Counted from the stretch's first letter, positions 14,190 through 22,994 are shown. The stretch: DNA of 36,557 bases from Sneathiellales bacterium (GCA_028277845.1 JANQFL010000008.1:1-36557), one strand, 5' to 3'. Notes: generated by a model not told the origin, from the letters alone. Program-made: numbers and translations.

Positions 14190-15784
14190 TCGGCCAACAG
14201 CGCTTCCGCCATTTGCCGCAGCTTGTGTCTTTGGATCTTGACGCCGTTGGCGCTGACGGTGGCCGGAAACTCCTGCAACACCTGTACGCGAACCGGCACC
14301 TTGAACGCCGCCAGCCCGGACTTGCAGTGATCGATTAAACCTTGCTCGGAAACTTGCTGGCCCGGATTGGCGACCACAAATCCGACAGGACGGGCACCTT
14401 TTTCGGTCGGCACGGCAACCACCTGAGCGCCGTTCACGGCGGAATGCTCCTGCAGATAGGTTTCAATTTCCGCGGGCGCTACGAGAAAACCGCCGAGCCG
14501 CAGGACGTCACCCATGCGGGTCAGAAAGACGAACCCGCCCCCCTCTTCCTTCGGTGCCAGGTAACCCAGGTCGCCGGTGCGCAGGAAACCGTCGCTATGC
14601 AGGGCCTCCGCCGTCGCCTCCGCGTTGCGGAAATAGCCGACCATTAGGCTTGGCCCCTTCAATTCGAGCTCTCCCGTTTCGCCACGCGGCAGGATCTTGC
14701 CGGTATCGGGATCACGTATCCGGGCATCGGCGTCGGATGAAGTGAAAAGGCCGCCGGCCCGGCGGCGCATATCGAGGGGTGCGTCCGCCGGTTGACGGGC
14801 ATATAGGGCTTGGACCTCGCTCATGCCATACAGGCCGAACAATGTCAGTCCCACATTCCCGGCCCGCTCGACGATGTCTTCCAGGGCCTGATTGAAAGCG
14901 GCGTAGCCAACGGCCCGTACCGTCGGGAAAGGCCGGTCGAATGCCGGATCGACGGCGGCCAGCAGCCGGTCGATCATGTCGTCCGTGCCGTTGAAGTCCG
15001 TCACCTCGTGGCGGCGTATCAAAGTGGCGGCCATATCCCCGTCAAAGGCTGCGAGCATGACCATCGGCGCCTGAGCCGCGACGGTCGCCATGGCCTGGGC
15101 ATAGCCGAACACGCCGCACAGAGGCAAGGCCTGCAACAATACCGTATCCGGTCGGTCGTATCCGAACGCCTTGACCACCTCCTCGCCGTGCCGGGCCATG
15201 GCGAACTGACGGTGCAACACGAACTTGGGCGCCTTTGTGGTGCCCGACGTGGTGAAGATGTTGCAGGGCGTATTCTCCGTGGCGATATCGTCCGTCAGCG
15301 GCGCATGACCCTCCAGGGTCGCGTACGGTACGACGGCGAACGGCAAGTCCGGAACATCCGGCTCCCCGTCATCCTCGCTGTAGACAACAATGGTCTCCAA
15401 CTCGGTCAACGCGGCTGACTCGATCCCGGCGAGGATGTCGAGAAACGGGATCTGCTTGAAGCCCGGCCACAGCACCAGAACCTTGGCGCCGGACCGGCCG
15501 ACGATATCCTCCACTTCCGCCGCCCGGAAGCGGGTGTTCACGGCAACGGTAATGGCACCGATTCGGGCACAGGCGAAAGTCAGGGCGAGATAGGCCGGAA
15601 CATTGGGTAACCACAAGGCCACGCGATCGCCCTCCTCCACCCCCAGCGACTTGAGGCCTGCGGCCAAACGCTGGCTCAAATTCAGCAAATCCGACGCCGA
15701 AATTTTGCGATCGTCGTGGATTATGGCCGGCGCGTCCGGCTTGGATTCGGCAAATCGCGCCAACAGGCCCGTGACGGTGGGCAT
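14183..15784 (-). CDS. AMP-forming acyl-CoA synthetase (ANL superfamily)
   Basis: The 533-residue protein has normal family length. The P-loop-like motif FTTSGTTKAPKFVLH lies near residues 180-195. The adenylate-binding LFGLYGMSEVQALY is in the middle, and LRTGDLGYL followed by RMGDVLRLGGFLVAPAEIETYL marks the hinge and C-terminal domain. The C-terminal region SANGVKIQRHKLRQMA carries the catalytic lysine segment. It would activate a carboxylic acid to an acyl-CoA via acyl-AMP; chain length or aromatic preference is not deducible. The ATG at 15784 has GGAG nine bases upstream. It is divergent from a cyclase and convergent with the crotonase; nearby crotonase and thioesterase genes suggest a CoA-ester pathway. 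Confidence 0.87.
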   Translation of the reverse strand: MPTVTGLLARFAESKPDAPAIIHDDRKISASDLLNLSQRLAAGLKSLGVEEGDRVALWLPNVPAYLALTFACARIGAITVAVNTRFRAAEVEDIVGRSGAKVLVLWPGFKQIPFLDILAGIESAALTELETIVVYSEDDGEPDVPDLPFAVVPYATLEGHAPLTDDIATENTPCNIFTTSGTTKAPKFVLHRQFAMARHGEEVVKAFGYDRPDTVLLQALPLCGVFGYAQAMATVAAQAPMVMLAAFDGDMAATLIRRHEVTDFNGTDDMIDRLLAAVDPAFDRPFPTVRAVGYAAFNQALEDIVERAGNVGLTLFGLYGMSEVQALYARQPADAPLDMRRRAGGLFTSSDADARIRDPDTGKILPRGETGELELKGPSLMVGYFRNAEATAEALHSDGFLRTGDLGYLAPKEEGGGFVFLTRMGDVLRLGGFLVAPAEIETYLQEHSAVNGAQVVAVPTEKGARPVGFVVANPGQQVSEQGLIDHCKSGLAAFKVPVRVQVLQEFPATVSANGVKIQRHKLRQMAEALLAEA

Positions 15785-15872
15785 GAAAACTCCTTTTGCG
15801 TCATACGGAAATACGGCGGCATTCTACGCACCGCCGCCGTATGACACTATATTCGAGGAAAGCGGCCGGGAA

Positions 15873-17123
15873 ATGTCCAAGATGAACCAAAACGCGGAAA
15901 AACGCCCCTGGCGTATGTCCAGGACCGCCGAGTGGCTGATCACCGAAGGCTGGCGCATCCGCTCCACCGGCAAACTTGTGGATGCGGTTTGTGATCATCT
16001 GCTGGCCGAGGGTATTCCGCTGTGGCGGTTCGCCACCTTCGTCACCACGCTACACCCCCAGGTGTTCGGCGACAATTATGTCTGGACCCGTGGCGGCGAA
16101 CGTCAATACCGGGCCGGCACCCATGACATGTCGCGCTCGCCGGTTTTCGCCAACAGTCCCGTGCGCTTGGTGCGGGAGACCGGCCATCCGGTGCGGCGGC
16201 GCCTGATCGGGCCGGAGGCGGTGCTGGATTTCCCAGTGCTGGAGGAACTGCGCGACGGCGGCGTGACCGATTACATCGCCCTGCCCCTGACGTTCACCGA
16301 CGGCGTCAGCCACACGGTCACAATTTCTTCCGACCATCCGGACGGGTTTACCGACGAACACATCGCGCTGCTTGAAGATCTGGCCCCGCTGCTTGCGCGC
16401 ATCGCCGAGGTCCACGCCACCAAGCGGGTGGCGGAACGGTTGCTGGACACCTATGTCGGTCCGGATGCCGGTCACCGCATTCTTGCCGGTAAAATCCTGC
16501 GCGGCAGCGGCGACACCATCGACGCGGCGATCTGGTTTTGCGACCTGCGCGGCTTCACGCCACTTTCCGACACTCTGCCCCGCGACGAAATGATCGCGTT
16601 GCTGAACGACTATTTCGACCGCATGGCCGCCCCGGTGCAGGAACGCGGCGGAGAGGTTCTCAAATTCGTCGGTGACGCCATGTTGGCCATCTTTCCCGTC
16701 GACGCGGAAGACCGCGATACGTCCGCACGGACCGCCTGCCGGTCTGCCCTGGAGGCCGCCGGCGCCGCCATCGGCGGTATGGAGGAACTTAACCGAGAAC
16801 GGGCCAGAAATGGGGTGCCGTTGCTCGATTTCGGCATAGCCCTGCATGTGGGCGACGTGTTGTACGGCAATATCGGTTCGGCCAACCGGCTGGACTACAC
16901 CGTGATCGGTCCGGCAGTAAACCTGGCCGCACGGATCGAGGGCCTGTGCAAGCCGCTCAACCAGAAAGTCCTCGCATCGGCGGATTTCGCCAGCCTTTGT
17001 CCCGGGCCGCTGCTTTCCCTCGGCCATCACGCGTTGAACGGGGTCGCCGAACCGCAGGAAGTCTTCGCCATGGCGATGGCTAGAATAGGTCAAGCCTTTG
17101 ACAACATGACCTTCGACGAGTAA
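15873..17123 (+). CDS. Soluble class III adenylate cyclase with N-terminal sensor-like domain
   Basis: The 416-residue protein starts MSKMNQNAEK at 15873, with an alternative ATG at 15882. Residues about 16-185 form a GAF-like region (LVDAVCDHLLAEGIPLWRFATFVTTLHPQ ... YIALPLTFTDGVSHTVTISSDHPDGFTDEHIALLEDL) typical of a rhizobial/rhodospirillal cyclase class. The catalytic domain (about 215-400) is complete: Asp224 (WFCDLRGFT) and Asp268 (KFVGDAML) for metals, Lys264 and Asp341 (LDYTVIG) as adenine-specifying pair, and Asn350 and Arg354 (VNLAARIEG) for the transition state. It has no membrane segment. It is predicted to make cAMP in response to a ligand or partner sensed by the N-terminal domain. 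Confidence 0.85.
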   Translation: MSKMNQNAEKRPWRMSRTAEWLITEGWRIRSTGKLVDAVCDHLLAEGIPLWRFATFVTTLHPQVFGDNYVWTRGGERQYRAGTHDMSRSPVFANSPVRLVRETGHPVRRRLIGPEAVLDFPVLEELRDGGVTDYIALPLTFTDGVSHTVTISSDHPDGFTDEHIALLEDLAPLLARIAEVHATKRVAERLLDTYVGPDAGHRILAGKILRGSGDTIDAAIWFCDLRGFTPLSDTLPRDEMIALLNDYFDRMAAPVQERGGEVLKFVGDAMLAIFPVDAEDRDTSARTACRSALEAAGAAIGGMEELNRERARNGVPLLDFGIALHVGDVLYGNIGSANRLDYTVIGPAVNLAARIEGLCKPLNQKVLASADFASLCPGPLLSLGHHALNGVAEPQEVFAMAMARIGQAFDNMTFDE

Positions 17124-17187
17124 TGACGTCGCAACAAAACGACGACGCGTAAGCCAACAGCGCCCATATAACGTGAGTATTCAGACT

Positions 17188-17619
17188 ATGTCCGGAAACC
17201 GGCCACCCTTCGTCCACCGATCCGTTGTCCGTTTCACCCATACGGACCCCGCGGGTTATGTCTTTTTTCCCCGCTATTTCGAGAAACTTCAGGCGACAGT
17301 GGAAGACTGGTTCAACAAGGCGCTCGGGCTGTCCTATGCCGACTACATCATGAAGGAGCGCCTCGGCCTGCCGACGGCAAAGACGGAATGCGAATTCCAG
17401 AAACCCTGTTTTCTAGGTGAGGAACTGGACATCGCACTGTTTCTGGAAAAGATCGGCAATTCGTCCCTGCACATTCGGTTTGAAGGGTCGGTGGGAGGCG
17501 AACCCCGCCTGATCGCGCGCAGTATCCTGGTGGTGATCAGCACCGAAAGCGGCCGGCCGCAACGCATCGACGACGATCTGCGGCAACGCCTGGAGGCCTA
17601 TCAGGGCAGTACATCCTGA
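17188..17619 (+). CDS. Hot-dog acyl-CoA thioesterase, 4-hydroxybenzoyl-CoA thioesterase type
   Basis: The protein is 143 residues from the ATG at 17188; a GTG at 17173 would add five. The active-site loop FTHTDPAGYVFFPRYFEKLQATVEDWF carries the catalytic Asp of the 4HBT family (consensus D.aGhvf...yf). PTAKTECEFQKPCFLGEELDIALFLEKIGNSSLHIRF forms the central helix-sheet part. It hydrolyses an acyl- or aryl-CoA to free acid and CoA in the cytosol. It lies 64 bp downstream of the cyclase in the same direction. The acyl-CoA synthetase and crotonase close by suggest shared metabolism, but no operon with them exists. Confidence 0.82.
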   Translation: MSGNRPPFVHRSVVRFTHTDPAGYVFFPRYFEKLQATVEDWFNKALGLSYADYIMKERLGLPTAKTECEFQKPCFLGEELDIALFLEKIGNSSLHIRFEGSVGGEPRLIARSILVVISTESGRPQRIDDDLRQRLEAYQGSTS

Positions 17620-17639
17620 CAGGTTTCAACGCAATCCTA

Positions 17640-17658
17640 CGACCGGTAAGCCCGGTCG
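17640..17658. terminator. Hairpin between convergent thioesterase and PEP-CTERM genes
   Basis: CGACCGG (17640-17646) and CCGGTCG (17652-17658) form a perfect 7-bp stem with loop TAAGC. No clear T-tract follows. Confidence 0.4.
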
Positions 17659-17690
17659 CATATCAGAATTCGGAAGTGAGGCGTTTTGCG

Positions 17691-18347
17691 CTAGACGCGC
17701 TTGCTGAGGAAGTGGCCGCGGCGGCGATACAGCAGCAGCGCCGCGAATCCGGCACCGAACAGTAGCATGGTCTCCGGTTCGGCGACGGTCGGATATTCGT
17801 GGATCACGATCGCGCCGGTAAACGGATCCGGAAACGGCGCGTTGATATCCATCAGGATCTGCTTCGTGATCACCAGTTCCGTACCGTCCGGCAACGGATC
17901 GAAGAACAGGGACAGCTCCCCGGCATCCTTGATCATCGTGTGATTCAGTGGGTTGGCGACTCCGCCACTGACGATGTCGATGCTGACATCCCCCCAGAAG
18001 AAGAAATCGGTCTGAATGATCTCGTGCCAGTCCGTCCAGGTCCTGACGCCGGGGGCGATGGTGATGGTTTCTGTCAGAGTGATGATGTCACCCGGAATCA
18101 TGCCTGCGCCCGTGCCGAACGATTCATCGGTGACGATGATCTGTTTTTCCCAAGGACCGGCATTCGGATCGTGCGAAACGGACGCGGCAATTTCCGACGA
18201 TCCCAGATTAACTTCGACCAAAGTGACCACGGAGGGTCCGTTCGGATTCATGCTGGCCGGGATGGCAAGAGCGCCCGTTCCGCCGAAACCAATCAAAGCC
18301 GCGAAAGCGAACAATTTCACAAACAACTTCTGAATTGAAAAACGCAT
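17691..18347 (-). CDS. PEP-CTERM-like exported protein
   Basis: The protein is 218 residues from the ATG at 18347. The signal peptide MRFSIQKLFVKLFAFAALIGFGGTGALA is followed by a beta-rich mature region (VTLTETITIAPGVRTWTDWHEIIQTDFFFWGD). It ends AEPETMLLFGAGFAALLLYRRRGHFLSKRV: a near-canonical sorting signal (EPE in place of PEP), hydrophobic helix and basic tail. It would be exported and probably processed by an exosortase outside this window. The mature domain was not recognised. The longer reading to 18491 adds a lysine- and asparagine-rich stretch from the AT-rich upstream region and is rejected. Confidence 0.72.
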   Translation of the reverse strand: MRFSIQKLFVKLFAFAALIGFGGTGALAIPASMNPNGPSVVTLVEVNLGSSEIAASVSHDPNAGPWEKQIIVTDESFGTGAGMIPGDIITLTETITIAPGVRTWTDWHEIIQTDFFFWGDVSIDIVSGGVANPLNHTMIKDAGELSLFFDPLPDGTELVITKQILMDINAPFPDPFTGAIVIHEYPTVAEPETMLLFGAGFAALLLYRRRGHFLSKRV

Positions 18348-18621
18348 GGACGTCGCCGATACAATGAAGAGGTACGAATGAACAACATGGTTAATGCAAT
18401 TTTTACGCCGTAGAATTTTTTTGTTGTTTTTCAATATGTTAACTGTTTTACGGGCGATCAGAATCGGACGATGTGTTAACCATACCGACACTCCGATTCA
18501 GCCCGTTTTGATAAAGCTGTTGTTTTTCAACAACTTAGATTCAACGCGAGGTGTAAAGAAAATCGACAGTTTTTCGGCGCGGTTGATGACGGGCGGCCCG
18601 TACGACTGAGATCGCCGGTGT
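18348..18621. other. AT-rich intergenic region with a hairpin
   Basis: This roughly 270-bp region is markedly more AT-rich than its surroundings and holds the upstream region of the PEP-CTERM gene and the 3' region of the ComB-like gene. A hairpin at 18514-18536 (nine-position stem with one mismatch, loop TTTTT) could end the ComB-like transcript on the minus strand. Two GTTAAC palindromes lie at 18438-18443 and 18475-18480. No gene was seen. Confidence 0.45.
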
Positions 18622-19317
18622 CTATTCTGTGTCATCTTCCCGGATGGCAACCAACTCGCCGCCCTGTCTGACGACACGGACCGCGAAATCAATGGCGTCC
18701 ACGTCCATCGCCGCGTCCCGGTCGCGGGGATCATACTCGCCGCTCAACAGCAAACGGGATGGCGGCGGCGGTACGAGGCCCGACAGGAAAACGCGTGCGG
18801 CCGTACCATCGGGTGCCCGCCCCTCGATCATCGAGCGGAGATACAGTGCGCACACTTCATCTTCGTCGGCCCGTCCCTCGTTGCGGCGTCCCATGGCGAC
18901 AAGCGTGACCAACGGGGGATCGACCCGCCGGATGGTCTTGGCCGTTGCCGCCGCATTGACCAGTGCGCCGGTGTACAGGCGTTCCGCATAGCCGACAGCA
19001 TGCAGGCCCGCCGTCCCGTTGGTCGTCGTCTGGACCAACGTTTTGCCGGTCAAGTCCATGGCCGAAAACGCATAGGGTGAGTTGCCGTAATCGAATTCAT
19101 CGGGTTTCGCGCCGCCCCGCTCGCCCACGGTGATATCCGCCGTACCGGCGCGTTTCATCTCAATCGCTTTATCGAGATCGTCGGTCAGGACGATACGCGC
19201 CGCGCCGCGGGACAAGGCGATCGCCGCAACGCTGAAGGCACGAAACACGTCGATGACGACAACCACACCTTCGGCCGACGCGGCCCCTTCCAGCCCGCTG
19301 ACTATACGGACAACCAT
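18622..19317 (-). CDS. ComB-family phosphatase (2-phosphosulfolactate phosphatase-like)
   Basis: The protein is 231 residues from the ATG at 19317; a GTG at 19347 is possible. Family motifs are VVVIDVFRAFSVAAIAL, GERGGAKPDEFDYGNSPYAF, GKTLVQTTTNGTAGLHA and ALVNAAATAKTI, the ordered pattern of the ComB family. ComB removes phosphate from (2R)-2-phospho-3-sulfolactate in coenzyme M synthesis, with Mg2+. No other coenzyme M gene is visible here and the family is widespread in bacteria without coenzyme M, so sulfolactate metabolism or another small phosphate ester is possible. AGGGAG lies about ten bases before the ATG. It is flanked by PEP-CTERM genes in the same orientation, but the gaps are large enough for separate promoters. 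Confidence 0.8.
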   Translation of the reverse strand: MVVRIVSGLEGAASAEGVVVVIDVFRAFSVAAIALSRGAARIVLTDDLDKAIEMKRAGTADITVGERGGAKPDEFDYGNSPYAFSAMDLTGKTLVQTTTNGTAGLHAVGYAERLYTGALVNAAATAKTIRRVDPPLVTLVAMGRRNEGRADEDEVCALYLRSMIEGRAPDGTAARVFLSGLVPPPPSRLLLSGEYDPRDRDAAMDVDAIDFAVRVVRQGGELVAIREDDTE

Positions 19318-19386
19318 CTCCGCCCATCTCCCTGCCTCGAACGGCACGGAGGTTAAGCGTCACGGCAAGAGATTGCCACTGTGGAG

Positions 19387-20316
19387 TTATGTTGCTTTCT
19401 TTTTGCGGCGCCGAATCAGCCAGCACATCCCTGTCATACCGCCGAAAAACACAGCCCAAGACGATGGCTCGGGAATGTCGGCGACGGGCCCTGGTCCGGG
19501 CGGATCGACGACCGCCTGTTCATAGGTGTATGTCGCTGTAATGATGGGAAAGAATGTCCGCGTGTGTTCGGAAACACGCCAGCCTGGATGCACTGGTGAA
19601 ATCGACACGCCGCGCAGCGTTAGATCGTTGTGATCGGTAACGGTTTGAAACCCGGTGGAGGCAAAGCCGAAATCGACGCTGCCAAGGCCTTCAAACAGCG
19701 CCAGGTCGGCCGCACTGGTATACTGAAGTGAAAACGCCTCGGCGCGCAGACCGGGACCAAACCGGCTCGTACTCCTGGAGTGGCCGAGAAAAGCGGATGC
19801 CGATCCTTCCGGCAAATTGCCGACAAAGTGGTTGAGGCCGAGCGCCGCATTGGTCACCTGGGTAAACCCGACACGGGATCCGCTTCCCACGTCGTTGACG
19901 GTGACCTGGCCGGTCTGAAGGAAGAAGTCAAAGTCTCCGACGACGACCTGATAGGTGTGGGCGATTGAGAACGCCAGGTCGACCTGGGTCAGCGTTCCCA
20001 GACCGGTGTCGAACTGTGCGATGCTGCCCGTCGTACCGCCATTGATGCTGCACCGCTGCCCGGAAATGCTGTTGCGACATGCATCCCGCGTGACAGGAAA
20101 ACCGGTGGCGAGATAGTTCAAACTGCCAAACATGGTCGTGTAATGATAGCTGAGACCGGGCAATGTCGACGCGGTGACGGTCAGCGCCTGGCCCGGTTGT
20201 ATCGTCAATGTGGCCAGGACAAGAACGAAAAGCCCGGTGATTGCCCGCTGCATTTGCGTGGGTCTGGCCATGTCTGGAAAAGGCGCGCGGCGCCCTATTC
20301 GAAGAACTGGAAACAC
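19387..20316 (-). CDS. PEP-CTERM exported protein
   Basis: The protein is 309 residues if the GTG at 20316 is used; that codon has a strong GGGAGG about nine bases upstream. ATGs at 20271 and 20253 would shorten the N-terminus. The signal peptide core is AITGLFVLVLATLTIQPGQA. The mature part is beta-rich and serine/glycine/threonine-rich, with a possible disulfide pair CRNSISGQRC. It ends DIPEPSSWAVFFGGMTGMCWLIRRRKKK: a canonical PEP motif at about residue 282, hydrophobic helix and basic tail. It is predicted to be an exosortase-processed surface or matrix protein. The upstream region contains a three-half-site array next to a NarL-type regulator gene, so it may be that regulator's target. 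Confidence 0.78.
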   Translation of the reverse strand: MFPVLRIGRRAPFPDMARPTQMQRAITGLFVLVLATLTIQPGQALTVTASTLPGLSYHYTTMFGSLNYLATGFPVTRDACRNSISGQRCSINGGTTGSIAQFDTGLGTLTQVDLAFSIAHTYQVVVGDFDFFLQTGQVTVNDVGSGSRVGFTQVTNAALGLNHFVGNLPEGSASAFLGHSRSTSRFGPGLRAEAFSLQYTSAADLALFEGLGSVDFGFASTGFQTVTDHNDLTLRGVSISPVHPGWRVSEHTRTFFPIITATYTYEQAVVDPPGPGPVADIPEPSSWAVFFGGMTGMCWLIRRRKKKAT

Positions 20317-20433
20317 TGTCTACACCTCCCGCCGGGTTTGGATCCGGTCATACCCGCTCGGCACGTGGCAATCGTGAACGGGTGTTATGGGGACAGTGTA
20401 GAAAGCGCTGGGAGCGTGATAAATGAACGCCGC

Positions 20434-20462
20434 TACTCACAGTATGAGTACTTGTACTCATA
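20434..20462. promoter_or_regulatory. Array of alternating TACTCA/TGAGTA half-sites, putative NarL-type regulator binding site
   Basis: TACTCA (20434-20439), TGAGTA (20445-20450) and TACTCA (20455-20460) alternate in orientation. The last two form a perfect 9-bp inverted repeat, TATGAGTAC-TT-GTACTCATA (20443-20462). The two-base spacer is too short for an RNA hairpin loop, favouring protein binding. It lies just after the response regulator gene and about 120 bp before the start of the PEP-CTERM gene (minus strand). Confidence 0.55.
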
Positions 20463-20475
20463 TGATCGGAAACTC

Positions 20476-21123
20476 TTACAAATGTTCTTTTTCCTTGACC
20501 GCGAATTCGACAAGGGCGTTGGGGCCGTCCAAACCGAGGGCACGGCAAATGTTGGCCCGATGATTTTGTACCGTCCGGTAACTGATATCCAATTCGCGGC
20601 CGATTTCCTTACTGGTCTTGAATTCGGACACCAGCCGCAACACGGCGCGCTGCGCCGGTGTCAACGCCGACAGCTTCTCGTCAATCTGCCCATCTGGCGG
20701 AGAAAGGACCGCGCCGCGCGAATGCCCGACATTGGGGCTGACATAGCGACCGCCGTCACACACCACATCGAGACACCGGATCAGTTCGTCATGGGCGTCA
20801 TCCTTCAGTAAGTATCCATTGGCGCCCAACTCGAACGCCCGCTTGAGATACCCCTCGTCCGCATACATGGTCAGCACAACGCAAGCGGTCCCCGGCGTGT
20901 TGTCGCGCATCCACTGCAGAACTTGCAGGCCACTGCGATCGGGCATTGCCAGGTCGAGAACCGCCGCATCGAACCGGTTCAGTTCCAGTTGGCGAATCGC
21001 GGATTGACCGTCTCCCGCCTCGGCGGTAACGACGTAGTATGGCGATTCCTCAATGATGTTTCTGACACCGCGCCGGAAAATCGGATGATCATCGGCTATC
21101 AGGATGGACCGCACCGTCGTCAT
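20476..21123 (-). CDS. NarL/LuxR-family response regulator
   Basis: The 215-residue protein has a receiver domain at about residues 5-120: acidic pocket Asp11-Asp12 (IADDHP), phospho-acceptor Asp57 (AAVLDLAMPD), the switch Thr (VVLTMYAD) and conserved Lys (YLLKDD). The C-terminal LuxR helix-turn-helix covers about 150-210 (LTPAQRAVLRLVSEFKTSKEIGRELDISYRTVQNHRANICRALGL). Its start overlaps the histidine kinase stop as ATGA, so the two form a translationally coupled two-component system. The alternating half-site array immediately downstream is a natural candidate binding site and lies upstream of a PEP-CTERM gene. Confidence 0.92.
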   Translation of the reverse strand: MTTVRSILIADDHPIFRRGVRNIIEESPYYVVTAEAGDGQSAIRQLELNRFDAAVLDLAMPDRSGLQVLQWMRDNTPGTACVVLTMYADEGYLKRAFELGANGYLLKDDAHDELIRCLDVVCDGGRYVSPNVGHSRGAVLSPPDGQIDEKLSALTPAQRAVLRLVSEFKTSKEIGRELDISYRTVQNHRANICRALGLDGPNALVEFAVKEKEHL

Positions 21124-22994
21124 GACTTTCGCAACGACGGCACCCGCGCCATGACGGCTGTCCCACCTATCGCTCCTGGTTCCACCGAAAACTCACCATC
21201 CATCAGCGTCACCCTCTCGCGCAGCATCGCAAGGCCATGTCCACCGGGAAACCCGGCGCCGACGCCATCGCTCCAGTTCAAACCACGGCCATCGTCCTCG
21301 ACCCGGATTTCCACGCCATCGCCATTCCGGGCCAAACGAACGGAACACCGTCGCGCGCGCGCATGCTTGATCACGTTGCTAACAGCCTCCTGGACAAATC
21401 GGAAGGCATGAATATGGTTTTCCTGGAGAAGCAATTCGTCAACGGGTTCGAGGTGTGTTTCACAGTCAATTCCGGCTGTCGCGAATGCCTGTTCGACCAT
21501 TTCCCGTATCGCAGGAATCAATCCGAGATTCTCCAGTTGATGGGGATGAAGGAGCCGCGACAATGCCCGTGTCTCATCCAGGGTGCCGCGCACCTGATCC
21601 GACAAATCAATCAGCTCGTCGGCGACGTCGGGCTGTTCAAGCTTTTCCGCCATCCGGCGCAGAGCATTTCGTAGTACCAACAGACTTTGGCCGATGGAGT
21701 CGTGCAGTTCACCGGCAATCTGCCGTCGATCGGTCTCCTGGTTCTTGATCAGGTCTCGCGAAAAACGTGCCTGGGCGCGGACCGTTTCCATTTGCGCCGC
21801 GGTCTTCTCCGTTTCGAGCAGATTGATTCGGTCAGCTAGCGCAAAGGACAACAAAATGGCCTCGCACGCCGTGCTCAACTCGATGGCATGGTCGGTCAGA
21901 AGATTGCTGGGAACCCACCCGGTCGTTCGCAAAATCAGCAATACGGCTCCCGGCGCCAAGGTGGCGAAGGCCAGCAATACAAAGCGCGCGGGTCGATACC
22001 CCGAAGCCAAACCGTGAATACCGGCCGCCGCGATGACGCATACCTCCACCAACGTTACCAGCATCATTAGCCGTAAGCCGTGCGGATACGATACCCATAT
22101 GCCAACTATGGCGGCCGGAATCGCAGCCGCTGCCAGGACGGACAACATCCCGGCCAGAACCCGCTGTCGCCGGCGCAGGTCGAAGATCTGGGAAACGAAG
22201 AATGCACCGGCCGCTATCGTCACCGCGAAAAACACGATCGTCATGGTGTTCGACAGCTCTGACACATTAGGCCATAGATACTGGCCTCCGAAACCGGTGA
22301 GCGTCAGCTGCAAGAGAGCCGTTCCGCCCAGATACAGCACATAGAACAAATAGGCGTTGTCGCGAACGGCCAGCAACAGGAATGCGTTGTACACCATCAG
22401 CGTTACCAACAGGCCGAAATATCCGCCAAAGAACATCAGCACGCCGCCGTCCGCCCGAAGGTAGGCGTCTTCGCGCCACAGGGTGATCGGTACAACCATG
22501 GTGCCGTCGCTGGCGACACGCACCCAGATGTCGATCTCGGAAGATTCGCTCTCGGGAATCGGAAACACCGGATTTCGATGATTGTACGGCCGGGACGAAA
22601 AGGCGCGCATGTCACCCGCGAACTGGCTGTCGATGACATTGCCCGCGTCGGTGAAATACACCGTGACATCATCGAGAATGGGCGACGCCACCTCGATCAG
22701 CCAGCGTCCTTCGATTTGTCCAAGGCCGGACAACGTCACGTGGAACCAAAAAGCGGAGCCGGTCATGCCCAAGTTGGGCCGTTCGTCCAACACCGGATGA
22801 AAATCCGCCGTCCGCGCCAGAACTTCGGACAGGGTCAACGCTGTCGACACATCCTCCAATACCGTCATTTGGGGCGCCAGAATCAATGTACGAACGTCTC
22901 GGCGCATGTCCAAAGCGGAAACCGATGCGCTTGTCGTAACGGCCATTCCCACGAGAGCACCAAGGACCGACAGAAACGCCACGCAACGATGCAT
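21120..22994 (-). CDS. Sensor histidine kinase with 7TM-DISM input module
   Basis: The 624-residue protein has a signal peptide at about residues 1-28. A periplasmic beta-rich 7TMR-DISMED2-like domain covers about 45-172 (FWFHVTLSG...GRWLIEVASPILDDVTVYF, IDIWVRVASDGTMVVPITLW). Seven hydrophobic segments lie at about 185-385, a coiled linker at 388-420, and a HisKA_3 dimerisation domain with phospho-accepting His431 in GELHDSIGQ. The HATPase domain follows (FVQEAVSNVIKHARA N-box, VEDDGRGL and GGHGLAMLRERV G-boxes). DISM modules are thought to sense extracellular carbohydrate or other small ligands. It pairs with the overlapping NarL-type regulator. Surrounding PEP-CTERM genes suggest control of surface or exopolysaccharide-related functions, which is inference. 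Confidence 0.9.
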   Translation of the reverse strand: MHRCVAFLSVLGALVGMAVTTSASVSALDMRRDVRTLILAPQMTVLEDVSTALTLSEVLARTADFHPVLDERPNLGMTGSAFWFHVTLSGLGQIEGRWLIEVASPILDDVTVYFTDAGNVIDSQFAGDMRAFSSRPYNHRNPVFPIPESESSEIDIWVRVASDGTMVVPITLWREDAYLRADGGVLMFFGGYFGLLVTLMVYNAFLLLAVRDNAYLFYVLYLGGTALLQLTLTGFGGQYLWPNVSELSNTMTIVFFAVTIAAGAFFVSQIFDLRRRQRVLAGMLSVLAAAAIPAAIVGIWVSYPHGLRLMMLVTLVEVCVIAAAGIHGLASGYRPARFVLLAFATLAPGAVLLILRTTGWVPSNLLTDHAIELSTACEAILLSFALADRINLLETEKTAAQMETVRAQARFSRDLIKNQETDRRQIAGELHDSIGQSLLVLRNALRRMAEKLEQPDVADELIDLSDQVRGTLDETRALSRLLHPHQLENLGLIPAIREMVEQAFATAGIDCETHLEPVDELLLQENHIHAFRFVQEAVSNVIKHARARRCSVRLARNGDGVEIRVEDDGRGLNWSDGVGAGFPGGHGLAMLRERVTLMDGEFSVEPGAIGGTAVMARVPSLRKS

